Of a DNA stretch of 64,000 bases, positions 1 through 12,059 are shown one piece after another. Made by a program: the position numbers and the translations under genes. Positions within the stretch are counted from its first letter, which is position 1; every line of letters starts with the position of its first letter. Source of the DNA: Phycomyces nitens (taxonomy: Eukaryota; Mucoromycota; Mucoromycetes; Mucorales; Phycomycetaceae); contig JAHRBC010000002.1 of the NCBI GenBank assembly GCA_022702545.1, positions 6,448,001 to 6,512,000 of the forward strand, given 5' to 3'. Below the pieces are notes generated by a model. It saw nothing but the letters and a program-made list of their open reading frames with translations. It did no database searches and was not told where the DNA came from.

Positions 1-715
1 CACCAAATCCTCCTCCACCACCACCACCACAGCCGCAGAGATACACTTGGGAGTATTCAGCACATGGACCCCAAACCCCCTCTGCTCAGCCCACTCCACC
101 ACCACCTCAACCACCTCAACCACAACATCAACCTCAAGCACAACCACAACCTCAAGCACCACAGCCTCAGCCTCAGCCAGAAAGAACTCCAAGACAGCAA
201 CCAAAGACTGAACTGACATTAGATGATATGATTAAATCCAACATTAACCCTGCAAATCTCTCTGTTCGTACTCTAAAGGCAATCCTTCGGTCTCACTATG
301 TTGAGCAATATCATCTAATTGAAAAATCCGAGTTTGTGTCTTGTGTCGAGCGTCTCCTGGATGAGCGTAGGGCCGAACTAAAGACAAAACAACAAGACAC
401 GGTTCAATCGGACGACACTCTTTGTAGGATCTGCTGTGACGCACAGCAAAACTGTGTCTACCTCAACTGTGGACATATGATGACTTGCATGGACTGTGGT
501 AAAAAGGTAAATACAAGGTTAAATGAATATTGGTTGGAAAGGGAAAAGAAAGAAGAAAAGGTTTCTCATCAATATATATATATGTATATGTATATACATA
601 TATATATATATACTGATACTTTGTGTTAATAAATTGAAAGCTTGTTGAGCGTAACAATCAGTGTCCAATCTGTCGAGAGCCGATCCTGAAGCTGGTCCAT
701 GTCTTTCGAACCTGA
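1..715 (+). CDS. RNF34/RFFL (CARP)-like RING-finger E3 ubiquitin ligase, 3' end
   Basis: The 5' end is cut off by the window; the frame is open from base 3. Two exons are visible: 1-506, then an intron 507-640 (GT...AG, with a TA repeat), then 641-715, which joins in phase 0 and ends in TGA. The visible protein starts with a Pro/Gln-rich linker (bases 3-200), followed by a SAP-like helical segment (SVRTLKAILRSHYVEQYHL...). It ends with a C3HC4 RING beginning CRICCDAQQNCVYLNCGHM and finishing CPICREPILKLVHVF. The RING spans the intron, and the ending closely resembles the ICMD...CPICRQ...RAVHVF ending of animal RNF34/rififylin. By family knowledge these are E3 ligases with an N-terminal FYVE-like zinc finger, which would lie before base 1 here. 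The substrate is unknown. I am confident of the RING and fairly confident of the subfamily. Confidence 0.85.
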
Positions 716-3700
716 TGGAGCATATGTCTTTATTTTTCTCATCTTCATTTCCAATCAATAACATCGTACAAAACCAAATGAAGAACAGCCGATTGGTCTT
801 ACCCGAGGGTGAGTTTTGCAATTGACTTTGACGTTTATTTTTCTTTCTTGTCTTTCAAAGTTATGTATATACAATAGAGCATTTTCTATAACAAATAAAC
901 ACCACATTCAATTAAATCCAATATTTTTTTTAAATAACACAACAAGAGTGGCAATTGATTTGGGTTATACTTGTAGAAACATCAATCGATAATAGTGCCA
1001 TTATTGCTTGACAGACCTCGGTAACATTGTATTTTGACAATTAGAACAGGGCATTTAAAAAAAAAAGAGTGTTTTGGAAAGTGTCAGTAATCTGTTTGGT
1101 TGGTAAGAATACATCAATACACAAGAGGTAAAAGTACTCTTTGGCATGTATTGATTAGTAATAATAGAGAGCATATAATCAGTTGATTTTCTTGCTCACT
1201 ATACACCATTCAAGTGAATTTCTACCGAGATGAATGTCTTTTACTAAATTGACCATGTCCCCAAAGTATGAGCCTTTATATTTTCAAAGAGTTTATTACT
1301 ATATACTCTTTTAGATTAAATATCATTGGGGTGCAAGATTAGGAGAATATGTATGTGGATATGCATTATCAAGAAAATAGTATGGCTATATATCTTTATT
1401 TGCAACTCCACTTGTACTCCCAAACCAAGAAATCCTTTCAGCCATTCCAATATCACTATGTGTTCCATGTTCTTTTTTTAAAAAAATATATATATATAAT
1501 AATATGCTTATTCAAGGCGTATATCTTTTACATTGGCTTTGAAGACAAACTGATTTTGCCACTCGACTGTCTGGCTACATTGAGAGTACATATAACCACA
1601 CATGAATCAACAAGTAAATAGAGGACAATCCATATTTGGTATCAAATACGATAAATCTATGGGTAGGTATTGGTGTAAAATGGTGAACGATAGACATTTG
1701 GAGCAAGGTTCTCTATATATTATTTCGTACATGTGTACAATGTACTTTATGGCATCTTAGACTGGATATATAAGGCTATATATAACTGTTTTGTCAATAC
1801 TCTCCAGAATTCTATGTACATGTGATATACCTACTCAAAATCTCTTGTACTCCACTCTTGATGATCTGATTACATGGGACGTATAATGCCCAAGATGACA
1901 TTTTAGATTTGATAAGTCAAAAAATAATAATAATAACTAATGACCAGGACGATCTCCATACGATCATTTCAAAATTGGGGTTTATTGCAGAGGCCATGGA
2001 AGCTATAGGATATGATGCAAAGACATGTATTTGATTTATCTATTGTGCCTATTTGGCATATCTTGCTACTAATCAATAGACATTTTAGGAGAATACAAAA
2101 TCATATTTTAGCCATACATTCCTTTTATTTCTAGGATATAATAAAAGTGGTTGTACTATTTACCAAGATATACAACTATGATGTACACATTTAACCAAAG
2201 TTAAATATGCGCCCTTTTTTTAAACAAACAAGGTCGCATGTTAAATTATTTGCTTGTTGTAAACTCCGGATCGTACATTTTTAGTATATACATTTGCTCA
2301 TAGTTTTATACCTCCATTTCATTTCATTTGAAACTATACTATTAAAATAACACTACAAGATTGGGATGGGGGGGGGGGGGGGGGGGTTTGTTGGGTTTAC
2401 TTTTACTATAAAGAATCCTTTAATGGAGAAAACACAATACCTCGTAATATAAAGCAATGTATATTAGTACATGTATATATGTTGTGCATTTCTTTTTATT
2501 TTGAAATTCAATCCTTTTCTTTAGAAAGTTAATGCTTGGATCAAGAAAAAAACTGTTTTTGTTATCCATTTAAATACACACACACACACAAAGTACTATT
2601 AAAGTCTATATAGTTTACTCTATGTACAAAACCATCCAAGCCAACTAGACAAACTTTGACTCTTGAAGCTATAAACTCTATTGAATATCAATGGGACAAG
2701 GATCAAGGGTTTATTAGTATCAATAAGCCTGTGATGGGGGTTTTTTTTATTGTCAATAATTCTCACAATACTAAGCCAGCTCAATAGTATATGACATTCG
2801 CTGCCTCTACTTTTTTTTTATCATGTCAGAATCTTGTCATCAAGATTAGAAAACTATTTTATTAAGAATCTCTCGAGTTTTACATCCTTGGCTTTTTAAT
2901 AATGGAATTGTTTTAGAATTAGAATCTTAAGATGCCTTTATGTATTCAATGGTTGTATAGCACTTGTAAAGTTTCATTATGTAATAGTGATATTCTGCAA
3001 GTTATTTGAGAATTGAGTAGGCAAGGTTATCTGTAAAGCTATATTTCATTGGATCCTTTGAGCTCTTTTTCATCGATCAAAACGTTTATAAAGGCATTCA
3101 ACATTGGAATTCATCTCAAAATAACATTGAATTATGGTATTCTATGTAAAATGTACGATGTTGAGTCTTAAAAATGAGCAATTTTTTAATGTGCGACACT
3201 TTTAAAAGTGCGATGCCTTGACTTTATCTTTTCTTGCGAAATTATATCTTGGAAAAAGCCATACTTTTTGTATATGTATATATATATAATAAATGAATAG
3301 ATAAATGACTGGATAATTGTATGGATCTGCAACCACTCAAAGACACTTTAACTGGTCACTGCAAATCAAATATCTCTACCAACAATACCATTACTACTGA
3401 TATTAATATTAGTCTATCAAAGGTCAGTGAGAGAAAAAAGTAATATTCCTTTGGTTAGCTGATTAGGTAACATTGCACGAATGGCTGTACAAAAATAGGT
3501 GAACCCTGATTATTGCACGTATTTCATTAGGTTCTTATTTTGGATTCTTGGATTTGATTTATGAGCCGATACAGAAATCCAATAATCCAATTAAAACTTT
3601 ATTCACAAAGAGACATTACACACAGATGGGTGAAATGATTAATTCAAGAGCAGTTTTGCGATTGATCACCTTTTGGCTGGATCACGTCGTACGAGAACCC

Positions 3701-3987
3701 ATAGAACCATACAAATCAAAAAGTCTATCTCGTCCAAAGATTCTTTGCCTCATTGGACAAATGTATCACTTGTTCTTATTGTGTTTTTGATTCACAAAGT
3801 CTTTAAATCAACCATCGACACTAATCTGTTGTTCTTAAATGGATAAGGGTACCTATCATTTAAAATAAACATACTCTGAAGCAGGAATACATAAACCATT
3901 CTTTACTCTACTCTACTTTACTTTACATTCTTTTTTTTCTTTTTTGGATAACGGACATTTGGTGCACTGCAGACTTGCCACAATCAG
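716..3987. other. AT-rich intergenic region, no supported gene
   Basis: These 3.3 kb contain only short chance frames. There is a 19-G homopolymer at 2368-2386, a CA repeat at 2577-2590 and several poly-T/TA tracts. A pyrimidine-rich tract ending in CTGCAG (about 3905-3972), just before the transporter start, could be a 5'-UTR intron end or simply promoter sequence. No RNA gene or transposon was recognised. Confidence 0.6.
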
Positions 3988-6301
3988 ATGAAAACCCACA
4001 ATACCTACACCTCGACTAGGGTGGGTAGCTTTTACGACGAAATCATAAAGACGGAAGAACTCTTCAAAGAAAGATACAATGAAGAATACTACAACTATGC
4101 TGTCGATTCAACCAGAATTTTTGCAGAAGACGAAGAAGACTCACCTATTGAAGAAGTTCGCTTGGTTGTACCAAAGTAAGTAGAGAAAATTACACTAGTT
4201 GATCTAACCACCTTGATTTTTTTTCTCACACACCCTCAGTACCGACGATTGCACATTGCCTGTTTGGACCTTTCGGATGTGGACTCTGGGCATCGGGTTT
4301 AGCTGTCTTCTTGCCTTTGTCAACCAGTTCTTTTGGTATAGAGCCAATGCCATGTCCATATCCCCACTAGTCGTTCAGTTGGTTTCATTTCCCCTTGGCA
4401 AATTTATGGAACGGGTCATTCCAACCTCAAAGTTTTTTAATCCCGGACCTTTCAACATGAAGGAGCACGTACTGATCACTGCCATGGCCAATTGCTGTTA
4501 CAACACTGCTTACGCTGTCGACATCATTACCATTCAAAAGCTATGGTATGGTGCAGATATCGGATGGGGAGGAGGTCTTCTCTTGATCTGGACCACCCAA
4601 TTGATCGGTTACGGAATGGCTGGTATTCTCCGTCCTTACTTGGTCTATCCCTCTGCCATGGTTTGGCCTGTAAATCTGGCAAACATCTCTCTCTTCAGAT
4701 CCTTCCATCTTCCTGATGACAACTGGGGTGGTCCCTCTCGATTCAAGTGGTTCATGTGTGCCTTTGTTGGAATGTTTGTCTACTATTGGCTTCCAGGTTA
4801 CTTTTTCACAGTCCTCGCAATGTTTTCCTGGATTTGCTGGATCAAGCCTGGCAACCTGGTCCTCAGCCAGTTGACAGGTGCTTATGGTGGTCTTGGAATG
4901 CTTTCTTTGAGCTTTGATTGGACTACTACTGTTGCTTTCCTTGGCTCTCCTCTGGTTGTTCCCTGGTGGGCTATTGCCAACATCTTGGTTGGCTTTGTCT
5001 GTGTGGCCTGGATCATTGCCCCCATCACGTACTACACCAATGTCTGGGATGCCAAAACCTTTCCCATCATTACCTCTGCTCTTTTCGACAACAAGGGTGA
5101 ACTGTGGAATAACAGCCGTGTTCTTTATGAGAACAATACCCTTAATGTCGAGGCTTATGAAGAGTACGGTCCCATGCGCATGTCCACCTTTTTTGCATTC
5201 ACCTATGGTATCATGTTTGCCGGTCTTACGGCTGTCCTCACCCACACTGCGCTCTACCACGGCAAGGATATCATTTCCCAATTTAAACAATCTCGTGAAA
5301 AAAATGACGATATCCATTGCAAACTGATGCGTGCCTATCCCGAAGTTCCTTCCTGGTGGTATTACAGTGTACTTCTCGCCTCATTTGGTGCCTCATTTGT
5401 TGTGATTTACGTCTGGCCCATTGGTCTACCTTGGTGGGGACTGATTCTCGCCATTTCTATTCCCATCGTTTTTGTGCTTCCAATTGGTATAATTCAGGCC
5501 GTAACCAACCAGCAGCCTGGTCTGAACGTTATTACCGAACTGATTATTGGATATGCTCTTCCTGGTCACCCTATTGCTAATGTCACCTTCAAGACCTATG
5601 GCTACATCTCAATGACCCAGTGCCTGACATTTGTCAGTGATCTTAAGCTTGGGCATTACACCAAGGTCCCTCCAAGAGCAATGTTTGCTGCTCAGCTCGT
5701 TGGCACCTTTTTGGCCGGCATTGTCAATCTAGCCACGGCCCGTTGGTTGATGGACAGCACGGCCAATATCTGTACGGATGAGGCCTATCCTTTCACATGC
5801 CCTAGTGCCCACACCTTTTACTCTGCTTCAATTATCTGGGGTACCATTGGACCGGGTCTCATGTTTGGTGGCAAATCACCCTATAGTGTCCTGATGTGGT
5901 TCTTCTTGGTCGGATTCTTGCTTCCTATTCCTTTCTGGCTCCTCTCCAAGAAATACCCCGATAGCTGGGTCAGATACATTCATTTTCCTCTTATTCTCAA
6001 TGCCACTGCATTGATGCCTCCTGGAGCACCCATCAATTTCTCCATGTGGGGTTTGGTAGGCTTTATCTTTATGTACTTGTTGCGCAAGTACCGTACAAAT
6101 TGGTGGAAAAAGTACAATTATGTTACCTCGGCTGCTTTCGATGCCGGGTGCGCTGTGTCTGCTCTGATTATCTTTGGAGTCGTGTCTGGAACAAACTATA
6201 ATATTGAATGGTTTGGTAATGGCGGATATGGTGAATATGGAACGACGGACAACTGCCCGCTTGCGAATGCCAATGGTGCTGGTTACTGTGCCACTTGTTA
6301 A
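3988..6301 (+). CDS. Oligopeptide transporter, OPT family
   Basis: Two exons, 3988-4175 and 4240-6301; the intron 4176-4239 is GTAAGT...CAG. They sum to 2250 nt, giving 749 aa, normal for fungal OPT proteins. The splice rebuilds the family block VPNTDD...LPVWTFRMW at about residues 60-75, which supports both the exon join and the start. Further family signatures are NPGPFNMKEHV at about residue 125 and KVPPRAMFAAQ in the second half. About 14-16 hydrophobic segments follow a 60-residue acidic cytoplasmic N-terminus. The family imports tetra- and pentapeptides or glutathione-like and metal-chelate substrates by proton coupling at the plasma membrane; the exact substrate cannot be read from sequence. 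The next gene downstream on this strand begins about 0.9 kb away. The large antisense frame within it is a shadow. Confidence 0.95.
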
Positions 6302-7196
6302 ACAAGCATTTTTAATAGTCTTTTTCTTCTTTTTTTCTTTTTTTCTTTTGGAAAGAAAGTTTGGTTGTCTGTGCAGAGTGCCGTAAAGATAACCGAAAAC
6401 CGTATCCTTATTGTTATCTAATAAATCATATTGAAAATATAGTGTATATAATTATAAACAAACGAACAAACGAACAAAAAAAAAAGGGTCCTTTTGCTTT
6501 TATCTTTTGGTTTGCCTTTTCTTGAATTCATTACCACACATTTACACAAATATCTTCTTTGTATTTGTTCTACTGAATCATATAGAAATATTGGCTCCAG
6601 AGTCAACAGCGTACAATTCTCATTCCGAATAGGCTCTGTGCACATAAAAGCAAGTTTTTTGTTTTGTTTTTGATATTCTCGGTAAATATCAAGAATTACA
6701 AACGGTGATTGACATGTGCATCAAAGTTCTGGTTGTCCTAGGGTTCCTTATTATGTGATTATAGTCAGACTTGTCCCTTTTTTAGATTACAAGAAATCTA
6801 AATGCAAGGAGTTCTCTACAGATCAGTCAACATAAATAAATAAATAGAAAAAAAAAGGTCGACTGGGTTCTTGTTCTTGCTGTTAAATAAGGATGCATAA
6901 CTGGGGGAATTTGTCAACAGAAGACTGAGCAAGGGGGCTTTTAGAATAAGAGCATACTTTGAATAGTCACACAGAATAAACGCATGGATTGTGTGGTGTG
7001 TATTTGAGATGGTTCTTGTCTTTATATTTCTCTGTTCTCTTGCAACTATTATCTATATATTACTATTACTATTACTACTACTATTATTATTATTACTATT
7101 ACTATTATTTAATTATTATTATTATTATTACTATTATTATTACTATTATAAAACACAAAGTAATTGTAAAGATTAGACAATAATAAAGGTCTTAAG
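6302..7196. other. Intergenic region with TTA/CTA trinucleotide tract
   Basis: It contains the likely transporter 3' UTR (AATAAA-like motif near 6419-6424), poly-T tracts, and a long imperfect TTA/CTA/TAT trinucleotide array at about 7059-7150 that ends some 45 bp before the next start codon. No gene was recognised. Confidence 0.55.
7059..7150. repeat. Imperfect TTA/CTA trinucleotide microsatellite
   Basis: About 90 bp of nearly uninterrupted TTA, CTA and ATT units. It produces artificial poly-Tyr and poly-Leu frames. It lies in the promoter or 5' UTR of the secreted-protein gene at 7197. Confidence 0.9.
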
Positions 7197-8028
7197 ATGT
7201 ATGTTTCAATTGCTGGTATATTCTTGGTCCTGTCTGGATGTGCATCTTTTGGCGCTGCTCAGATACAATCTCTTGATGGTTTGTTCAACGTAACCTCCCC
7301 GATTGAAAGTGGAAGTTATGTGGCCGGACAAAAACTGCCAGTAACCTATATCATCCTTCAAGAGACATCAAGTAAAATATCAAGTCAAACGATTGGTTTA
7401 CATGTTATTAACATATATTTTCTTCTTTTTTTTTTAAAAAAAAAAAAAGGTCTAAAGATGAATATCTATCTCCAGGCCGTAGGAATGAATTTCACCACGA
7501 CCACAATTGCTCTTAATGCCGATGTATCACAAGAAGTGTCTTCTATTGTTACAGTCAATAAAAATACGTATTGGCAACACTCTTACAATTACGATATCCC
7601 TCAAATATCTCCTGCAGGGGCTTACAAGGTAAACTATACAGACCATTGGTTTACATACACCTGAAATACATGTCACCCTATCAACCTTGAGAAAATAGGA
7701 GAGCATAGGGGTTGATTGGTGAATCGATCAAGGCCAACAAAGAGTAGATTCTAAAGCAACTCAAAATCACAATTGTTTTTTCTAGGTCGTTTTTGAATCT
7801 GTCAATACCAAAGTCAACACCTCTGTTGGTATCAATCTAAACCCATTCGTTTCTTCTTCTGTGGCTCCTCCTTTATCGACCCAGGTGTCTTCTGCATCGG
7901 CCTCGAGCTCAAGTGGATCCTCGTCTTCTAGCTCCTCAAAAACCCCCAATGGCAGTCAATCGGTTTCGGCAAATGTCGGTTTCGTGGCCGCTGTATTTGC
8001 CACAGGCCTCTTTCTCATGGCATTTTAG
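7197..8028 (+). CDS. Small secreted GPI-anchored protein, Kre9/Knh1-like Ig-fold domain
   Basis: Three exons, 7197-7371, 7450-7628 and 7786-8028, sum to 597 nt (198 aa). The first acceptor was chosen at AAG|GT (7449/7450) because it keeps phase and gives the strand SLKMNIYLQAV; the alternative CAG at 7475 breaks the frame. Residues 1-22 are a signal peptide (MYVSIAGIFLVLSGCASFGA). Residues 30-120 resemble the Kre9/Knh1-like Ig fold: SPIESGSYVAGQKLPVTY at the start and ISPAGAYKV at the end. A Ser-rich linker (about 140-175) is followed by a hydrophobic C-terminus (VGFVAAVFATGLFLMAF) typical of a GPI-anchor signal. It is likely a cell-surface or wall protein; its molecular role is unknown. The family call rests on fold-pattern resemblance, so it is moderate. 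Confidence 0.75.
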
Positions 8029-8943
8029 ATGAGACCATATATATTTTTTTAAAGCCTGTTCCAACAGCATGAAACAAATCGACTCGCAACCAAATTCTTT
8101 TTTTTTACTCCCTCTTTCTTGGTTTCTCCTTTACCCCATTTCCCCTTTTATTTTATTTTATTTTATATTCTATTCTATTTTACGTATAATTATATTTACA
8201 TATATAATTAGTAAGATACTGTGGTAGTGGGCTAATGTAGCAGTATATCTAATTCATTAACAATTTTGTTTATTTTCAAAAATAATAATAATAATAATTT
8301 CAAAAACTATACACACACACACATATATATATATGCATATATACTTTTAGAGATACAGTTTATCAATATTATATATATATTTGTAGAATTGACACTTGGA
8401 TTGTCACCTTGATAGATTCCAAACAGTTTAAAAGACATGTGGCCCCAAATGGTTTATCCATGCAATTATCAAGCATTTAGGCCCAGCATGGATCCCAGTA
8501 GAGAACCATTGACTATTCACTCATCACACAATCCCATTATTATCGTTATTATTAGGATATGATTAATTATGGTCTATAGTAAATCTCATTCATAATCCAG
8601 TCTTTTTGGCACAAACGTACTTGCGAAATACCCAAATAACCTAGTCCTGATTTTTTTTGTTAAAAAAAGAAGAAGACAAACCTCTATTCAACATTTATTG
8701 GCAAAACATTGTTCAGTTTATGAAAATGCCTGTATTTAATAATATTATACATTATATACTTTCTAAGTCCAAGCAATTTTCTGATAACCTATATAGAAAT
8801 CCATGTATACACACAGATTTACTGGCCAAGTCAAATGAGATCTTCACTGTCTCTTGGGTGTGACCTGTCTTTTACAAATTTATTATTTATTTATTTATAT
8901 TCCAAGGTGTCAAGGGCTGTCGATTGCCATACAATACCTCGAC
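8029..8943. other. Intergenic region
   Basis: AT-rich sequence with TA, CA and ATA tracts (8280-8390) and no supported gene. The end includes the presumed promoter and 5' UTR of the histidyl-tRNA synthetase gene. Confidence 0.5.
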
Positions 8944-10785
8944 ATGCTTTCAAGGGCAGTCTCTCGGTTACAATTCAGCCCTCAATCAAAACCAGGACAT
9001 GCTCTTTACAAAAGAGGCTATTCATTGTCTTGTCCTCTTGTCCATTCGGGTTAGCATCACAAACTATACATATATATATATATTTTAAAAAAAAGAAAAG
9101 ATAAGCTTATTCATTCCACTCTAGATTACCAATTGAAATGTAATTCCCGTAAGACAAACATTCAAGCCCTAAAGCCCAACACAAGGAATATCCATCATTC
9201 GCTTATTACCAGAGTATGTACAGCCACTATATCCAACACCTCTCTTAAAAAAACCCCCAACAAGTATTAATTTCTTAGACATTTGATAATCCAGAGTCTT
9301 TCTCACTCTGACACTCCTCCCAAACCAACCCAAGGCTTCTCATTAAAGACACCAAAGGGTACCAAGGACTACAATGACAAGGAAATGGCTATCAGAGAAA
9401 AGATGTTCTCGACAATCAAGACCGTGTTTAAAAGACACGGTGGAGTTACGATAGACACCCCGGTTTTCGAACTCAAGGAAATCCTTGCAGGAAAGTATGG
9501 AGAAGACAGTAAATTGATCTATGATCTAGCCTATCAAGGCGGCGAAGAATGCTCTCTACGTTATGATCTCACTGTTCCATTTGCTCGGTTCTTGGCAATG
9601 AACGGCAAGGAATATCCTTCAATTAAACGATACCAGATTGCAAAGGTCTATCGACGCGACCAGCCTGTGATGACAAAGGGACGCATGCGAGAATTCTATC
9701 AGTGTGATTTTGATATCGCAGGTACCTATGACTCAATGATCCCGGACGCAGAGATCCTACGGGTCCTTTGTGAGGCCCTGAGTGCACTGGAGATTGGGGA
9801 CTTTGATGTCAAGATCAACCACAGAAAGATCCTAGATGGAATATTTGAAGTCTGTGGGGTCCCAAATAAAGATATCCGATCAATCTCTTCAGCAATTGAC
9901 AAGCTAGACAAGCTTTCATGGGAAGACGTGCGCAAGGAGATGACTGAAGAAAAGGGTTTGGCGGAAGATGTGGCAGACAGGATTGGAGAATATGTAAAGC
10001 TCAAGGGTGATCATACACTAGTCGAGAAACTCTTGCAGGACGAAACCCTGAAAGCGAATCCCAGTGCAGCTCAGGGTCTAAAGGATATGGCCATCTTGTT
10101 TGATTTTCTCGAGATATTTGATATTCGCAACAAGATGTCGTTTGACCTCAGTCTGGCACGCGGACTCGACTATTATACTGGCATTATTTATGAGGCAATC
10201 ACAAAGGCACCCTTGGCTCTCACCCCAGATACTGACGGAGCAGATCGCCAGAAATCCAAAAGACGAAGCGTGCAAGAGAATGCAGAGGCAAGTGTAGGTA
10301 TGGGATCCATTGCTGCTGGTGGACGATACGACAATCTTGTCGGCATGTTCTCGGGCTGTAACAAAAAGGGAAAGCCCAATCTCCAGATCCCATGTGTGGG
10401 TGTATCTATTGGTGTCGAACGAGTGTTCTCTCTTCTCATGGCCAAGCAGCAGCAACAGGATATCAAGAGCAACGAAACAAAGGTGTTTGTGATTTCTGTG
10501 GGAGATGGTCTGTTGAAAGAAAGGATGAAATTGACCAAGGAACTCTGGGATGCTGGTATCAATGCTTCATTTCTATTCAAAAACAAGCCAAAGTTGGATA
10601 AGCAGTGGATGGCATGTGAGAAGGATCAGATTCCCTTGGCTATCATTATTGGAGAAGATGAGCTGAATAGAGGCGAGATTAGAGTCAAGGACATGCGAGC
10701 AAAGGATATGACCCAGGGAGGAGGAGTAATGGTGAAGCGAGACGAGATGATTGAGGATATCAAATCCAGACTCTTGAATCTATAG
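8944..10785 (+). CDS. HTS1: Histidyl-tRNA synthetase with mitochondrial presequence exon
   Basis: This class II synthetase charges tRNA-His. The body exon ends at 10785 and carries PKGTKDY at its start, motif 2 ([15 protein letters not shown]), HisA ([10 protein letters not shown]), HisB ([13 protein letters not shown]), motif 3 ([11 protein letters not shown]) and the anticodon-binding domain at the C-terminus. It has no in-frame ATG before the conserved PKGTKDY block, so an upstream exon is required. The ATG at 8944 opens 35 codons ([20 protein letters not shown]...) that are rich in Arg and Ser and lack acidic residues, like a mitochondrial presequence. Joining 8944-9049 to 9335-10785 (GT...AG) keeps frame and gives 518 aa. 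The 285-nt intron is long for this locus, so the acceptor, or an extra exon between 9050 and 9334, is uncertain. In many fungi a single gene supplies both compartments; a separate cytosolic first exon was not found. Confidence 0.9.
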
Positions 10786-11268
10786 ACCCTTTTTTAGCTG
10801 TAACAACTGTATATATAGACTATTATTATTATTATTATTATTAAACACATTAAAGAGTCTGAATGTAGTATATGTGATTTTATTTACTAGATTCTTGTCT
10901 TGTAACCAAATGTATTTTCAAATCCATCGATTGATATTGACCTTGGTGAGAGCCACAAAGGAAACTGACTGTATTGTATAGCTACTTATTGGGAGTGAAT
11001 TGTCTATCAAACGAATATTCAAACCAGCTAATCACACATTTAAAGATTCTCTTTATCTCATATACATATGCTTGGATACATGCATATTTATTGTTTGCCT
11101 CTAAAAAGTACAATCCCTTGAAAATAAACTCGAGATCTTTGAAGTTTACAGGTAAATAACAATCAGACGCCTCGTACTTTTTATTTATTTTCTTGGTTAT
11201 GTACCCAACCAGTAACCACTAGACTTTATTACAAGATAAACATTTAATTTCTCCACCCAAGAAAAAGA

Positions 11269-11274
<6 letters not shown>

Positions 11275-11309
<35 letters not shown>
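11275..11309. repeat. (TA)n microsatellite
   Basis: 35 bp of uninterrupted TA repeat in intergenic DNA. Confidence 0.95.
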
Positions 11310-11311
<2 letters not shown>

Positions 11312-11394
11312 GACAGGCATCAATCTGCCATGCGTGCTGAGACAGTACTTTTCACGTACATTCAGACATGGATTCTTGTAATCGTTTAAAAAAA

Positions 11395-11500
11395 GGGTCC
11401 CTCCAGCTGTCGTTGTACATACTGGCGAGAATCAGAGTGCGCGCAACTACCCAATCAATAGGTCATAAATATTCTCAATCGAATTCAGATCAGGGATCTT
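11395..11500 (-). pseudogene. Tc1/mariner transposase fragment
   Basis: Read on the minus strand from about 11500, the sequence gives KIPDLNSIENIYDLL. This is the SPDLNPIENIW-type block around the last catalytic acidic residue of Tc1-like transposases. A stop follows after a few residues. Only this short block is recognisable. Confidence 0.5.
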
Positions 11501-12059
11501 TTTTTAAAAATACATATATATATATATATCACTTTGGAACATTACGGTTGGCCTCTTTATCCATTGTTGAATGTCCATTTAGCTGCCTAAAACTTAAATT
11601 ATCATGTCAAGTATACTAGTGCTCAATTTAATAAAGTACCCAGTCTTCATTTAATGTTTGGTCCCTTGAGTTGACCACAGCCACAATTTGCCAAAGTACG
11701 TTTTGATTTTGTACTTGAACTTTGATACTTTTGAAACTAACTTAATAATCAATAATATTTTGAGCGTGCGGTATTCATTATCAAGATAAAAATAGTTATT
11801 TAGCTCTGAAAATATAGAGAAAAATGGCATTTAAAGAGGCTTTGACACCATGAGTGTAATACATGTCCATTAAAGGATAGAGGATAAGTCAAATCTATTT
11901 TATTCTTGGGTCTCAACATGTTTCATGTGGATACACAGGAATATAGCCTGAATAGAGATTTGGTCTTGAAGGAGAGTTTTGATGCTCAAGGTAAAGAACG
12001 TGCATATATATAAAAGTAAAGGTAACTATTAAAGATTACTAAACTGCACTCGGATAATC

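Larger units (their letters stand above)
10786..12059. other. Intergenic region with TA tract and transposon scrap
   Basis: AT-rich. An ATT array at 10823-10844 lies in the synthetase 3' UTR. There is a (TA)n tract at 11275-11309 and a Tc1-like fragment on the minus strand at 11395-11500, listed separately. Nothing else was recognised. Confidence 0.5.

Noticed and set aside
1349..1621. 90-codon ORF in intergenic DNA
   Set aside because: Spans poly-T/TA tracts and gives Tyr/Leu/Ile-rich junk; not supported as a gene.
3548..3790. 80-codon ORF upstream of the transporter
   Set aside because: No recognisable motif, isolated in AT-rich DNA, and no splice partners; most likely chance.
4541..5317. 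258-codon open frame antisense to the oligopeptide transporter
   Set aside because: It is a codon-bias shadow of the OPT coding exon, with low-complexity composition and no family resemblance.
6989..7183. Poly-Tyr and poly-Leu ORFs
   Set aside because: Translations of the trinucleotide microsatellite, not proteins.
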